Counted from the stretch's first letter, positions 16,439 to 25,104 are shown. The stretch is DNA of 47,065 bases from CAIQJJ01 sp964606085 (GCA_964606085.1 CAZSFD010000036.1:1-47065); one strand, 5' to 3'. Numbers and translations are program-made. The notes: generated from the sequence alone by a model not told the origin.

Positions 16439-17013
16439 GCGCACACGCCAAAACCCTTACACAGGCTGAATACCGCCACAAAGCCGGCACCAACCGCCTG
16501 GGCCTGTGGCTCTTCCTGCTCTCCGACTCATTCATGTTTGGTGGCCTGTTGATCAGCCGGATAGCCCTGTGGGGTGACACCCGCCCGGAGTTGGATCAAC
16601 TCTTGGGCCTGGTGGTCACCTCCATGCTGCTGGTCAGCAGTTTCTTTATGAATCGCGCCGAAATTGCCGCCGCACATGGCGACCGCAAGAACTTTTTCAT
16701 CAGCATTACGATTACGCTGATCCTCGGCATCGCCTTCCTGGCGGGCGTGGTGGGTGTGGAGTGGCAGAGTGCGCCCTTCAGCCCTAGCGATGATGTGTAC
16801 GGGGCCATCTTCTACACCATGACCGGCCTGCACGCCCTACACGTGCTGAGCGGCGTGATCTTCCTGTTATTCATCCTCAACAACTACCGCAAAGGCCTCT
16901 ACACCTCCGAACGCCACTGGCCGGTCGAGGCCGCCGCCGTCTACTGGCACTTTGTAGATGTGGTGTGGATTTGCTTTTACCCGGCGTTATATTTGATCGG
17001 CAATTTGCATTAA
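16435..17013 (+). CDS. ctaE: Cytochrome c oxidase subunit III
   Basis: 192 residues, the short five-helix form. It begins after an N-terminal tail with NRLGLWLFLLSDSFMFGGLL and ends with HWPVEAAAVYWHFVDVVWICFYPALYLI, the family's conserved last helix. Helical segments near 22-40, 55-72, 84-104, 120-142 and 168-188. The start codon lies in an ATGA overlap with subunit IV and GAGGAGGAA serves as ribosome site. The operon ends at a strong terminator directly after this gene. Confidence 0.95.
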   Translation: MSAHAKTLTQAEYRHKAGTNRLGLWLFLLSDSFMFGGLLISRIALWGDTRPELDQLLGLVVTSMLLVSSFFMNRAEIAAAHGDRKNFFISITITLILGIAFLAGVVGVEWQSAPFSPSDDVYGAIFYTMTGLHALHVLSGVIFLLFILNNYRKGLYTSERHWPVEAAAVYWHFVDVVWICFYPALYLIGNLH

Positions 17014-17035
17014 TCCAGCCCACCAGTCACTTAAG

Positions 17036-17075
17036 TCAAAAGCGACGCACACCCTACGGCGTGCGTCGCTTTTGA
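17036..17075. terminator. Bidirectional terminator after the cox operon
   Basis: Perfect 15-bp stem (17036-17050 with 17061-17075), 10-base loop, A/T-rich outer ends. Shared with the convergent solute-binding protein gene. Confidence 0.9.
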
Positions 17076-17091
17076 TTTGGGTGCAAACCCA

Positions 17092-18303
17092 TCAACGGCT
17101 GGGAGTAAGCGATTCCATCGAAAGATTCAAGTGCTTGGCCAGGGTGGAGATGCGCTTTTGCAAGGTGGTGCGAATATCGTCCGTGGGTTCGGCCAGCAGC
17201 TTTTCAGCCATGCGCAGCAATTCATTGACCAGGCGGCCTTCCACAATGCCCCACAATCCGGCAGTGGGGTAAGTGCGCCCGTTCGGCAGGGCCTCTGCCA
17301 TTTGACGGGAGATGGGGTCGGTGAACAATTCCGGTGAGGTGAGAATTTCCAGGCGGGGTGGCAAGGCTTTCATGGCCTGGGTCAGGGTGGGGAGAATCTT
17401 CGCACTGGTCAGGTAGCGCACCAATTCCACCGCGGCGCGTTCGTGGTGGCTATGTTTCCACACCACCAGGCCCGACCCGCCGACAAAACATGGTGAAGGC
17501 AGCGGCGCGGCAGCCCAGTTTTGCGTCACTTCGGTCGGCATGACGATGCGCGGCAAGGTCAGGTTGAGCGTGCCGAAAGTGATGGCTGACTTGCCCTGGA
17601 TGAACAGGCTGAGGTCGCCTTTCTCGCGCATCCATTGACGGCCAAGCGGACTGAGATACCGCAGCAGGCTGAAATAGGCCGTCATGGCCTCTAATGCGGC
17701 GGGCTGGTCAAAGATCATGGCCTGCCCATCGGGGCTGGTGAAATTGCCGCCCCGCCGCCAGACCCAAGAAGCCAGGGCGTGCAGTGTGCCGTAGCGGTCA
17801 TTGCTCAACGGCAGTTCGACCGGCACATCTACGCCGATCTTTGCCAGGGCCGCCGCGGTATCATCGAGCGCCTGATGGGTTTGAAAAGCAGTCTCTGCGT
17901 TCACCCCGGCTTGTTGCAGCAGGTCTTTGCGATAATGGATGGCATAGGTTTCTGCCAGCCAGGGGATGGCCCACGGGGTGTTGTCGTAGGCCAGGCTCAC
18001 TGTCTGCCAGGAAGCCGGTACGAAAGCCTCCTTGCCGCCCAGTGAGTACATTTCAGTATCGGTGAAAGGCCGCAGCGCGTTCATCCCCACCTGATCGGCG
18101 ATCCAGGTAGTGCCAATCTCCGAAACATCAGGGCCTTGTTGGTGCATGGCCGCGTGGTTGAGCGTTGCCCGCGCCTCAACCCATTCGAGCATTTGCAGGT
18201 TAACGTGAACACGAAATTGCGCTTTGAAATCAGCCAGCACCCGAAGAAGGGTGGTTTCGGTCTCCGGGCTGTGGATCATGGCGGAAAAAGTTATCTCTTC
18301 CAT
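17092..18303 (-). CDS. Family 1 extracellular solute-binding-like protein without signal peptide
   Basis: 403 residues. The sequence starts directly with the first strand of an ABC sugar-binding fold (EEITFSAMIHSPETETTLLR) and keeps family features: GPDVSEIGTTWI near residue 57, AIPWLAETYAIHYRKDLLQQAG near 110-135, FIQGKSAITFG near 230 and GGSGLVVWKHS near 275. There is no N-terminal signal or lipobox, and an in-frame stop lies two codons before the ATG, so export by Sec is not expected. No permease or ATPase genes are nearby. It may be a cytoplasmic ligand sensor or a decayed binding protein. A dispersed repeat lies in its upstream region. Confidence 0.8.
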   Translation of the reverse strand: MEEITFSAMIHSPETETTLLRVLADFKAQFRVHVNLQMLEWVEARATLNHAAMHQQGPDVSEIGTTWIADQVGMNALRPFTDTEMYSLGGKEAFVPASWQTVSLAYDNTPWAIPWLAETYAIHYRKDLLQQAGVNAETAFQTHQALDDTAAALAKIGVDVPVELPLSNDRYGTLHALASWVWRRGGNFTSPDGQAMIFDQPAALEAMTAYFSLLRYLSPLGRQWMREKGDLSLFIQGKSAITFGTLNLTLPRIVMPTEVTQNWAAAPLPSPCFVGGSGLVVWKHSHHERAAVELVRYLTSAKILPTLTQAMKALPPRLEILTSPELFTDPISRQMAEALPNGRTYPTAGLWGIVEGRLVNELLRMAEKLLAEPTDDIRTTLQKRISTLAKHLNLSMESLTPSR

Positions 18304-18318
18304 CTCATTTCATCCTAT

Positions 18319-18369
18319 CCTCCGGGTAAACCGGGAAAGAAAACAGCAACGATACGAAGCACGATAGAA
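18319..18369 (+). repeat. Dispersed repeat copy 1 (TAAACCGGnAAAGAAAAC type)
   Basis: Bases 18327-18349 match 30797-30819 at 21 of 23 positions (TAAACCGG-n-AAAGAAAAC-n-GCAA). Both copies then run into imperfect 8-bp units (GCAACGAT, ACGAAGCA, CGATAGAA here). Intergenic in both places. Confidence 0.6.
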
Positions 18370-18422
18370 ACCCCATTCAACATCATCATTGTACCCATTT
18401 CAGATTAGGGTGTCTATGGGCG

Positions 18423-18431
18423 TGCTATAAT
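18423..18431 (+). promoter_or_regulatory. Extended -10 promoter of the small two-gene cassette
   Basis: TGC-TATAAT, a perfect -10 with the TGn extension, 40 bases before the ATG at 18472. No clear -35, which extended -10 promoters tolerate. Confidence 0.55.
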
Positions 18432-18471
18432 TTCAAGAAGCGATTTGGTAATATGTCAAGGAGTGCTGAAA

Positions 18472-18786
18472 ATGACGCTAGAAACTCTGGTTATCCCAAA
18501 GCCAGCCTACAATGTGCTTCGTCGCGTTACTGGAGAAATTCGCCCAGATGTTGCTTTAAGCATGGCACTAAAAGATTTAATTCGCCTCCGAATAGAGGCG
18601 GCCCAGGCTAAGAATGAAGCGTACGAGAAAAAATATGGCTTAACGTTCGTGCAATTTGAGCAACGCTGGCAGGCCGGGCAAATAGAGAATGCCTTGAGTT
18701 ACCCGATTGAGCAAGATTATCTCTATTGGGAAGCTACTTTGACGGATTTGAACATGCTTCAGGAAGTGGCTGCGTGGGCAGTTTAA
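18472..18786 (+). CDS. Putative antitoxin partner of a TumE-like protein
   Basis: 104 residues from the ATG at 18472 (AAGGAG upstream). No recognised DNA-binding motif. The N-terminus (ETLVIPKPAYNVLRRVTG) looks beta-strand then helix, and the middle is a charged helix (about 40-65). It is encoded directly before, and overlapping with, a TumE/DUF6516-like gene, and the base composition is lower in GC than the flanking cox genes. Antitoxin role is inferred from the pairing only. Confidence 0.55.
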   Translation: MTLETLVIPKPAYNVLRRVTGEIRPDVALSMALKDLIRLRIEAAQAKNEAYEKKYGLTFVQFEQRWQAGQIENALSYPIEQDYLYWEATLTDLNMLQEVAAWAV

Positions 18787-19124
18787 CTTTATTGGAATTT
18801 GAATCGCAGGTGGCCGAGGCCTGTTTGCAATCGGCTGTTGTGGTAAGCATGTCCAGAATTGCGCATGGGTTGACTTGGGTCACGTTGCGCGCCAATTTAT
18901 TGGACGGTTCGTTTGTGGATGTTTTTTTCAATCAGGTGACAGAAAAAACATCTTTTGCATGGATTCGCAATGGACAACGCATTCTGGGGGCAGATAACAC
19001 CAAAGGTTGGCATTGGCATCCATATGGCGATGAAGAAAGGCATGTAGTGGTAATTGCCCCAATAACATTGAATGAATTTTTAGATAAAATCGTTTTTGTG
19101 CTCAATCCAAGGGGCATGACATGA
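18774..19124 (+). CDS. TumE/DUF6516-like protein, putative toxin
   Basis: 116 residues from the GTG at 18774, which overlaps the end of the previous gene by 13 bases and has AGGAAG upstream. Strand pattern LRANLLDGSFVDVFFNQ, then TSFAWIRNGQRILGADN and WHWHPYGDEERHV, resembles the DUF6516/TumE family of two-gene toxin-antitoxin modules; this is from memory of the family. The C-terminus is helix-like (LNEFLDKIVFVL). Its stop overlaps the SCO start (ATGA), so the cassette is fused into the oxidase-biogenesis transcript. Confidence 0.55.
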   Translation: MGSLTLLEFESQVAEACLQSAVVVSMSRIAHGLTWVTLRANLLDGSFVDVFFNQVTEKTSFAWIRNGQRILGADNTKGWHWHPYGDEERHVVVIAPITLNEFLDKIVFVLNPRGMT

Positions 19125-19726
19125 AGCAATCCCGTTACGCGCTATTCCTGGTTTTTGCTCTGATTCTTCTGGCTATGGCGGTCGCTGCCTCCCTGCTCAC
19201 CCGCCAGCCTTACCAATTCAAAGGCTCGCTGATCGAACCCGCCCGGCCCGCCCCCAACTTCACCCTCACCGACGAAACCGGCCAGCCTTTCACCCTCGCC
19301 AGCCAGATTAGCCGCCCGGTGTTGATCTTCTTCGGTTACACCCACTGCCCCGATGTCTGCCCGGTGACGCTGGCCGAATACAAGCAAATCCGTGCCCAAC
19401 TGGGGGCGCAGGCCGACGCCATCACCTGCCTGTTCATCTCCGTTGACCCCGACCGCGACACGCCGCAGGTGATCGGCGAGTACACCAGCCTGTTCGACCC
19501 CGCCATCGTCGGCCTGACCGGCTCGCTGGCTGAACTCGAACCGGTCTACGCCGCCTATGGCGTGGTGCGCACCCCCCACTTCGATGAAGGCGAGAACTAC
19601 ACCGTAGACCACACCGCCCGCACCTACCTGGTTGACCCCGCTGGCAACCTGCGCCTCACCTATCCCTTCGGCTTTGGCGTCGAGGGCATCGTCGAAGATT
19701 TACAGCATCTCCTCGCTGAAAAATGA
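19121..19726 (+). CDS. SCO1/SenC copper chaperone for cytochrome oxidase
   Basis: 201 residues. One N-terminal membrane anchor (about 5-23), then a thioredoxin-like domain with the copper motif C-P-D-V-C in FFGYTHCPDVCPVTL and the third ligand His in VDHTARTYLVDP. SCO proteins deliver copper to, or reduce, the CuA site of subunit II on the outer face of the membrane. It begins a run SCO, cupredoxin-like, SURF1 with 4-base overlap or 3-base spacing, about 2.1 kb away from the oxidase genes it serves. Confidence 0.93.
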   Translation: MKQSRYALFLVFALILLAMAVAASLLTRQPYQFKGSLIEPARPAPNFTLTDETGQPFTLASQISRPVLIFFGYTHCPDVCPVTLAEYKQIRAQLGAQADAITCLFISVDPDRDTPQVIGEYTSLFDPAIVGLTGSLAELEPVYAAYGVVRTPHFDEGENYTVDHTARTYLVDPAGNLRLTYPFGFGVEGIVEDLQHLLAEK

Positions 19727-20238
19727 CCCATCGCTACCTTGTCAATGCCTTTATCCGCCGGTTCTTGATCCTGCTGGGCGTTTCCAGCCTTGCCTGGCTG
19801 GTATTTGGTGAACTGGCTTACCGCCTGATCAAAGACCCTGCCTCGCGCCCACCGACCACGGTCGAACTGACCATTCCCGCTGGCACTGCCGACCGGGTGG
19901 CCGCCGGCGAAACCCCGCCCGGCATCCCCACCGATTTGATCTTCGTCGCCGGCGACACGCTGCTGGTCAAAAACGAAGACCGTGTCACCCACCAGCTTGA
20001 CCTGCTCTACATCCCCGCCGGGGCATCGGCCAGTATGAGCCTGCCCGAAGCCAACGATTTCGCCTTCTCCTGCTCATTCCAGCCCAACAATTATTTCAAC
20101 CTCACCGTGCGCCAGGCCACCACCTTCGCCACCCGCTTGAGCGCCCTATGGTATGGGGTGCCGGTGACGGTGGGTTTTTTGTTGGCTTATAGTTTCATCT
20201 TTTGGCCCTTAAAGCCCAAACCGCCCGCCCAGGGTTGA
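19723..20238 (+). CDS. Membrane protein with cupredoxin-like periplasmic domain
   Basis: 171 residues. Membrane segments at about 12-30 and 145-163 enclose an extracytoplasmic beta domain. The domain has DTLLVKNEDRVTHQLDLLYIPAGAS and FAFSCSFQPNNYFNLTV, a pattern like cupredoxin folds (candidate copper ligands are the His in THQL and the Cys in FSCSF). Translationally coupled to SCO (ATGA overlap) and 3 bp before SURF1, so a role in CuA or CuB metallation is likely but unproven. I know no named family for it. Confidence 0.6.
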   Translation: MTHRYLVNAFIRRFLILLGVSSLAWLVFGELAYRLIKDPASRPPTTVELTIPAGTADRVAAGETPPGIPTDLIFVAGDTLLVKNEDRVTHQLDLLYIPAGASASMSLPEANDFAFSCSFQPNNYFNLTVRQATTFATRLSALWYGVPVTVGFLLAYSFIFWPLKPKPPAQG

Positions 20239-20241
20239 ACA

Positions 20242-21006
20242 ATGCTCAAACGCTGGATCATCCCCACCTTTTTGGCAATCGCAGCGGTCATTGTGCTGGC
20301 CCGCCTGGGATTCTGGCAACTGGAGCGGTTGGACGAGCGCCGCGCCTTTAACGCGCGGGTGCTGGCGCAGGTCAACGCCGTTCCGCTCGACCTCAACCAG
20401 GGCATCCCGCCCGACGTGGCCGAGATGGAATATCGCACCGTCACCCTGAGGGGCGTGTACGATTTCGCCAACCAGGTGGCGCTGCGCAACCAGGATTATC
20501 ACCTCAACCTGGGGGCGCACCTGTTGACGCCGCTGCGCCTGGCAGACAGCGATCAGGTAATTTTGGTTGACCGCGGCTGGATTCCGCAGGCTGATTTCCT
20601 GGCCGCCGATTGGGCCAAATTCGACCAGCCCGGCGAGATTACTCTGCAAGGCGTCATCCGCCTGGCGCAGGCAGCACCCGATTTCGGCCAGGCCGCCGAC
20701 CCCACGCCCGCCCCCGGCGATCCACCGCTGACGGCCTGGCGGCTGGCGAACATTCCGGCCATCGCCGGCCAGCTTCCCTACCCCAGCCTCAGCAGCGTGT
20801 ACATCCAGCAGAAGCCCGCCGTGGCAGGCGTGCAGCCGGTCAAAAACATCACCGCTCCACTGGCCGAAGCCGCACTGCCCGATCTCAGCGAGGGCAATCA
20901 TCAAAGCTATGCCTTGCAATGGTTCAGTTTCGCCGCTGTTCTCGCCATTGGCTACCCTTTTTACGTTTGGCGAACAGCCCAAAAAGCCCCAGGACAGGTA
21001 AAATAG
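20242..21006 (+). CDS. SURF1-family cytochrome oxidase biogenesis protein
   Basis: 254 residues. Typical SURF1 layout: N-terminal helix ending RLGFWQLERLDERR, a soluble outer domain with YRTVTLRGVYD and ILVDRGWIP, and a second helix near the C-terminus (ALQWFSFAAVLAIGYPFYVWR). SURF1 helps insert haem a into subunit I. Placed directly after the SCO and cupredoxin-like genes. Confidence 0.93.
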   Translation: MLKRWIIPTFLAIAAVIVLARLGFWQLERLDERRAFNARVLAQVNAVPLDLNQGIPPDVAEMEYRTVTLRGVYDFANQVALRNQDYHLNLGAHLLTPLRLADSDQVILVDRGWIPQADFLAADWAKFDQPGEITLQGVIRLAQAAPDFGQAADPTPAPGDPPLTAWRLANIPAIAGQLPYPSLSSVYIQQKPAVAGVQPVKNITAPLAEAALPDLSEGNHQSYALQWFSFAAVLAIGYPFYVWRTAQKAPGQVK

Positions 21007-21007
21007 A

Positions 21008-22126
21008 ATGATGACAAATTTTATCCGTTTCACCCTACTTCTGTTGTGGACCCTCCTTGCCACCGGCTGCCAGGCTACCGTCACCCCAACCGCCTCGCCG
21101 TTTGCACCGACCTCCGTGCCGCCGCCCACCAACACACCCGCCCCCTTGCCAACGGCCACGCCGCCCCCTGCTGAGCCGACCGCCAGACCTGTTGAGCCAA
21201 CCGCCACAACCGCTCACGCCCATGCCGCCGCCCCAACGCCCTATGAATATGATCTACCCAGCCAGCCTGTCATGCCCACCGCAGACAGCGCACCCACCAT
21301 GCAAAACGCCGCCGGTTTCGAGAGTCAGTTTGCCACGGCGGATCACTTTGTGCTGCTGCTGACCGGCCTGGCCGCCGCCCCCGATGGCCAGGCTTACCAG
21401 GGCTGGCTCAAATCGAGCGATGGGGCGCTGCTCGGCCTGGGGCAGCTTGCCCCCGCAGGCGATGGTTCGCTGGCCTTCGAGTGGACTTCGCCAACCGGCG
21501 AGAACCTGCTCTCGCGTTACACCAGCTTTGAGATCACCCTCGAACCAGCGGATGGCAGCGACGCACCCACCGGGCCAGCCGCCTACCAGGGCATGATGAC
21601 CGACGAACAGGTTGCCAGCGTGCGCCTGCTGTTCGTCACCAATACGGCTGAACCCGCCACCCCTCTCAATGCCCCCTTCATCCCGGGCCTGCTGACCGAA
21701 ATGGAAGTGGCCATCCAGCACATTCAGAACGCCCAAAATGCCGAGGCCATCGGCGCGGCCCAGGAAATGCGCGTTCACCTGGAACACGTCATCAACATCC
21801 TCGAAGGTTCGGCCGGCGAGCGCTTCCAAGATTACAACGGCGATGGCGCTGCCCAAGACCCTGGCGATGGTTATGGCGTCAAAGGCTATGCCCGCCGGGC
21901 CGCCTCGGTGCTGGCGGCAGATGATTTGGCGGTCGCTATCGAAAGCGGCGTGAACGCCCTGCAAGACCAGGCCGTGGCGCTGATCGAACTGGAAGACCTT
22001 GCTCAGGCGGCCACGCTTTTGAGTGAGTTGCACACTGCCGCCGAAGCGCTGCGCAACGGTGACATCGCCAACCTGTACCGCCTGGCCGATAAAATGGCCT
22101 GGTTCGCGGTGCAGCCGGTCCCGTAA
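21008..22126 (+). CDS. Lipoprotein with RskA C-terminal-like domain and helical C-terminus
   Basis: 372 residues (or 371 from the ATG at 21011). A lipobox LATGC at about residue 21 is followed by a Pro/Thr-rich linker to about 95. Residues 105-195 (LLLTGLAAAPDGQAYQGWL ... SFEITLEPADGSDAPTGP) look like the outer domain of anti-sigma-K factors (RskA_C), though no anti-sigma or membrane helix part is present. The rest is helical with His residues and one DYNGDGAAQDPGDG loop, which could bind calcium. It lies 1 bp after SURF1, so it may belong to the oxidase unit. Function unknown. Confidence 0.65.
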   Translation: MMTNFIRFTLLLLWTLLATGCQATVTPTASPFAPTSVPPPTNTPAPLPTATPPPAEPTARPVEPTATTAHAHAAAPTPYEYDLPSQPVMPTADSAPTMQNAAGFESQFATADHFVLLLTGLAAAPDGQAYQGWLKSSDGALLGLGQLAPAGDGSLAFEWTSPTGENLLSRYTSFEITLEPADGSDAPTGPAAYQGMMTDEQVASVRLLFVTNTAEPATPLNAPFIPGLLTEMEVAIQHIQNAQNAEAIGAAQEMRVHLEHVINILEGSAGERFQDYNGDGAAQDPGDGYGVKGYARRAASVLAADDLAVAIESGVNALQDQAVALIELEDLAQAATLLSELHTAAEALRNGDIANLYRLADKMAWFAVQPVP

Positions 22127-22135
22127 AATCTCCCT

Positions 22136-24166
22136 ATGTTTCGCCAACTTCGTATCAGTCTGCGCTATAAACTCGGTTTTTGGATGCTCCTGCTCGGCAT
22201 CGGGCCGCTGGTGTTTGTCGGGCTGTTGACTCTTTCGATGTCGTTTGCCCGGCTGGTGCTGCTTTCCAGCCAACTCGACGAGGCCGAAGCCTTTTTGCGC
22301 CTCAATGTGGTTGGCCGTAACCTGACCGGGGCTGCCTCCGACACGGTGGTGGATATTGACGCCTACATGCTCGAACGCATCAAGGATGTGCGCCGCTGGT
22401 CGGAAGAAGAAATTTTGATCGAAGCGGCGCGCCAGGCCAATCAGTCGGCGCAGCAGCTTGGCCTGGGTCTGCTGGCGGGGGATGATGCTGCCGTCAAAGA
22501 GAAATTGGGCGGTGAGTTGTTTGTCCCCATCACCTACACCGTCTTTTCCCCGGCGCTTTCCTATATTTTCCGCCAGGTCGAAAACCAGCCGGTTTATCTG
22601 GAAATTTTGCTGACCGACCTGCACGGCCTGAATGTGCTGGCCACCCGCCGGGTGAACCAGGTGGCCCACGCCAACGAAGCCTGGTGGCAGGCCGCCAACC
22701 GTCTCGACCGGGCTGGCATTGGCATCGTCGAGCCTTTCTTCGACCAGTCAACCGGCCAGCCCGCCCTGGCGATTGCCCTGCCCGTGATTGACCCCAACAC
22801 CAAACGCATGTTAGGCTCGCTCAAGGTGGTGGTCAGCCTGAGCGAGTTACAGGCGCGCATCTCGCAGAAAGCCGTCAGCGGTGCGGCAGATATTCGCCTT
22901 CTCACCGCCGATGGCCGCCCGATTGCCGATTCCGCCTCCAACCACAGCCCGCAGGTGGTCATCTCTACAACGGTCAACCTGGCGAATATGCCGGTGCAGA
23001 TGGCGTTGGCGGCGCAGCCAGGGCCGGGCGGGGCGGGCTTTGTCACCTCGGAAGCGCCAACGGGGAATATCCTGGCAGGATATGCGCACACCTCGGGCCG
23101 CGAATTTTACGATCAGCGGGCGCGCCTGTCGGGCTTCGCGGGTTTTGGGTGGGGCGTGGTCGTTTCGCAGCCCGAAGCGGTGGCTTTGCAGGTGTTGAGC
23201 AAGTTGATCGCCACCGGCGAGGAATTAGCCGGCCTGCCCGATCAACTGGCCTGGCTATTCGCCATTACGGGCGTGTTGGCGGCCTCCTTTAGCCTGTTGG
23301 GGGCGATCATTATATCCGGGCAGATCAGCACCCCGCTGATCGAACTCAGCCGCCAGGCGCAGCGGGTTCAATCGGGCGACCTCAACGTCCAGGTTGTCCC
23401 GCACACCAACGACGAAGTCGGCATCCTCGAAGAAGCCTTCAACGAGATGGCCGAGGGCCTGCGCCAGCGCGAACGCGAGCGCGACATCTTTGGCCGGGTG
23501 GTCTCGCCCGAAGTGCGCGAAAAGCTGCTCACCGGCCAGTTGGCCCTCGGCGGCGAGACACGCTGGGTGGCGGTGCTGTTTTCTGATATTCGCGATTTTT
23601 CCACCATTTCAGAGAAAATGTCGCCACAGGAAGTGGTCTCATTTCTCAATGAATACATGACCGAGATGACCGATGCGATCACCCCCTGGGGTGGATACAT
23701 CAACAATTTCATCGGCGATGCCATCGTGGCTATCTTCGGCGCGCCGCTCGACCAGCCCGATAAGGAATGGAAAGCCGTGGCCGCCGCCCTGACCATGCGC
23801 CGCCGCCTGCAGGCGCTCAACGAACGCCGCCAGGCGCGTGGCGATGCCCCCATTCGCAGTGGCATTGGCATCTCCACTGGCGATGCCGTGGCCGGGCAGA
23901 TCGGCTCACTCGACCGCCTGCTGTACACCGTCATCGGCGACGCCGTCAACGTGGCCGCCCGCCTCGAAGCGCTGACGAAGGATATGGATTACGCCATCCT
24001 GGTCAACGGCTCCACAGCCGAGGCCGTCAAAAACCAGCGCAGCATCACCCTCAAGCCCCTCGGCCCGACGATGGTCAAAGGCCGCAGCGAGCCGGTCGAA
24101 ATTTATGCCGTGTTCGAGAAGGGCGATACGCAAATACAGAGAAAAGAAAAAGGAGACTCACAATGA
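22136..24166 (+). CDS. Class III adenylate/guanylate cyclase, receptor type with HAMP
   Basis: 676 residues. A first membrane helix lies at about 14-40, a large outer sensor region (Cache-like) to about 370, a second helix near 372-398, a HAMP segment near 400-450, then the cyclase domain. Metal-binding Asp are D484 (FSDIRDF) and D528 (FIGDAIVAIFG); the NVAARLE block carries the transition-state Asn and Arg. The usual adenine-selecting Lys of NKFIGD is Asn524 here, so nucleotide preference is uncertain. Its stop overlaps the ilvE start by 4 bases. Confidence 0.88.
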   Translation: MFRQLRISLRYKLGFWMLLLGIGPLVFVGLLTLSMSFARLVLLSSQLDEAEAFLRLNVVGRNLTGAASDTVVDIDAYMLERIKDVRRWSEEEILIEAARQANQSAQQLGLGLLAGDDAAVKEKLGGELFVPITYTVFSPALSYIFRQVENQPVYLEILLTDLHGLNVLATRRVNQVAHANEAWWQAANRLDRAGIGIVEPFFDQSTGQPALAIALPVIDPNTKRMLGSLKVVVSLSELQARISQKAVSGAADIRLLTADGRPIADSASNHSPQVVISTTVNLANMPVQMALAAQPGPGGAGFVTSEAPTGNILAGYAHTSGREFYDQRARLSGFAGFGWGVVVSQPEAVALQVLSKLIATGEELAGLPDQLAWLFAITGVLAASFSLLGAIIISGQISTPLIELSRQAQRVQSGDLNVQVVPHTNDEVGILEEAFNEMAEGLRQRERERDIFGRVVSPEVREKLLTGQLALGGETRWVAVLFSDIRDFSTISEKMSPQEVVSFLNEYMTEMTDAITPWGGYINNFIGDAIVAIFGAPLDQPDKEWKAVAAALTMRRRLQALNERRQARGDAPIRSGIGISTGDAVAGQIGSLDRLLYTVIGDAVNVAARLEALTKDMDYAILVNGSTAEAVKNQRSITLKPLGPTMVKGRSEPVEIYAVFEKGDTQIQRKEKGDSQ

Positions 24167-25074
24167 AATCTGACTTCATTTGGATGAATGGCGACTTGCT
24201 GCCCTTTGCCCAGGCCACCGTGCCTTTCGAGACCCCCACGCTGCACTATGGTTTGGGCGGCTTTGAAGGCATTCGTTGTTACAGCACGCCGCGCGGCCCG
24301 GCGGTCTTTCGCCTGCGTGAACACCTCGAACGCTTTCACGATTCCGCCCACATCCTTGGCCTGACGCTGCCCTATACGGTGGACGAATTGCGCCAGGCCG
24401 TCCATCAGACCATCCAGGCCAACCGGTTCCAGGCGTGCTATATCCGCCCGTTGTTTTACCTGGAAGGGCCGCTGGGGTTGAACATGGACGCCTCGCAGGT
24501 GCGCGTAGGCATCTCTACCTGGGAGTGGGGCAAATACCTCGGCGAAGACGCGCTGGAGAAGGGTATCCACGTCCAGGTATCCTCGTTCACCCGCCACCAT
24601 ATCAACGTGATGATGACCAAATCGAAGGCGGCGGGCAACTACGTCAACTCGATGCTCGCCAAGACGCTGGCCCTGCGTTCCGGTTACGACGAAGCCATCC
24701 TGCTCGACCCACAGGGCTACGTGGCCGAATGTACCGGCGAAAACCTGTTCCTCGTGCGCAAGGGCGTCATCTACACCCCACCCACGGCCACCATCCTCGA
24801 AGGCATCACCCGCGACAGCATCCTCACCCTGGCGCGTGACCTGGGCTACGAAGTGCGCGAACAAATGCTCTCGCGCGACCAACTCTACATCGCCGACGAA
24901 ATCTTCCTCAGCGGCACGGCTGCCGAAGTGGGCGGCGTCAGCCGCATTGACCACCGCCCAATTGGCATTGGCAAAACCGGCCCGATCACCCGTCAGTTGG
25001 CCGAAGCCTTCACCAGCACCATCCAGGGCGCCGGCAAGCATTCAGCCGCCTGGCTCGATTACGCCGATGCGTAA
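24163..25074 (+). CDS. ilvE: Branched-chain amino acid aminotransferase (class IV, PLP)
   Basis: 303 residues from the ATG at 24163 (AAAAGGAGA upstream). Fold-type IV features: FIWMNGDLLPFAQATVP, GLGGFEGIR, the PLP lysine in TKSKAAGNYVNS (K155), the EATGENLF-type block (AECTGENLFLV) and the FLSGTAAEV phosphate cup. Transfers amino groups between Leu/Ile/Val and 2-oxoglutarate; typical length is about 305. A longer frame from 23767 overlaps the cyclase and is not used. Confidence 0.94.
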   Translation: MKSDFIWMNGDLLPFAQATVPFETPTLHYGLGGFEGIRCYSTPRGPAVFRLREHLERFHDSAHILGLTLPYTVDELRQAVHQTIQANRFQACYIRPLFYLEGPLGLNMDASQVRVGISTWEWGKYLGEDALEKGIHVQVSSFTRHHINVMMTKSKAAGNYVNSMLAKTLALRSGYDEAILLDPQGYVAECTGENLFLVRKGVIYTPPTATILEGITRDSILTLARDLGYEVREQMLSRDQLYIADEIFLSGTAAEVGGVSRIDHRPIGIGKTGPITRQLAEAFTSTIQGAGKHSAAWLDYADA

Positions 25075-25104
25075 CTTTTCTGTAGGACAAGCATCTATAT
25101 TGTG

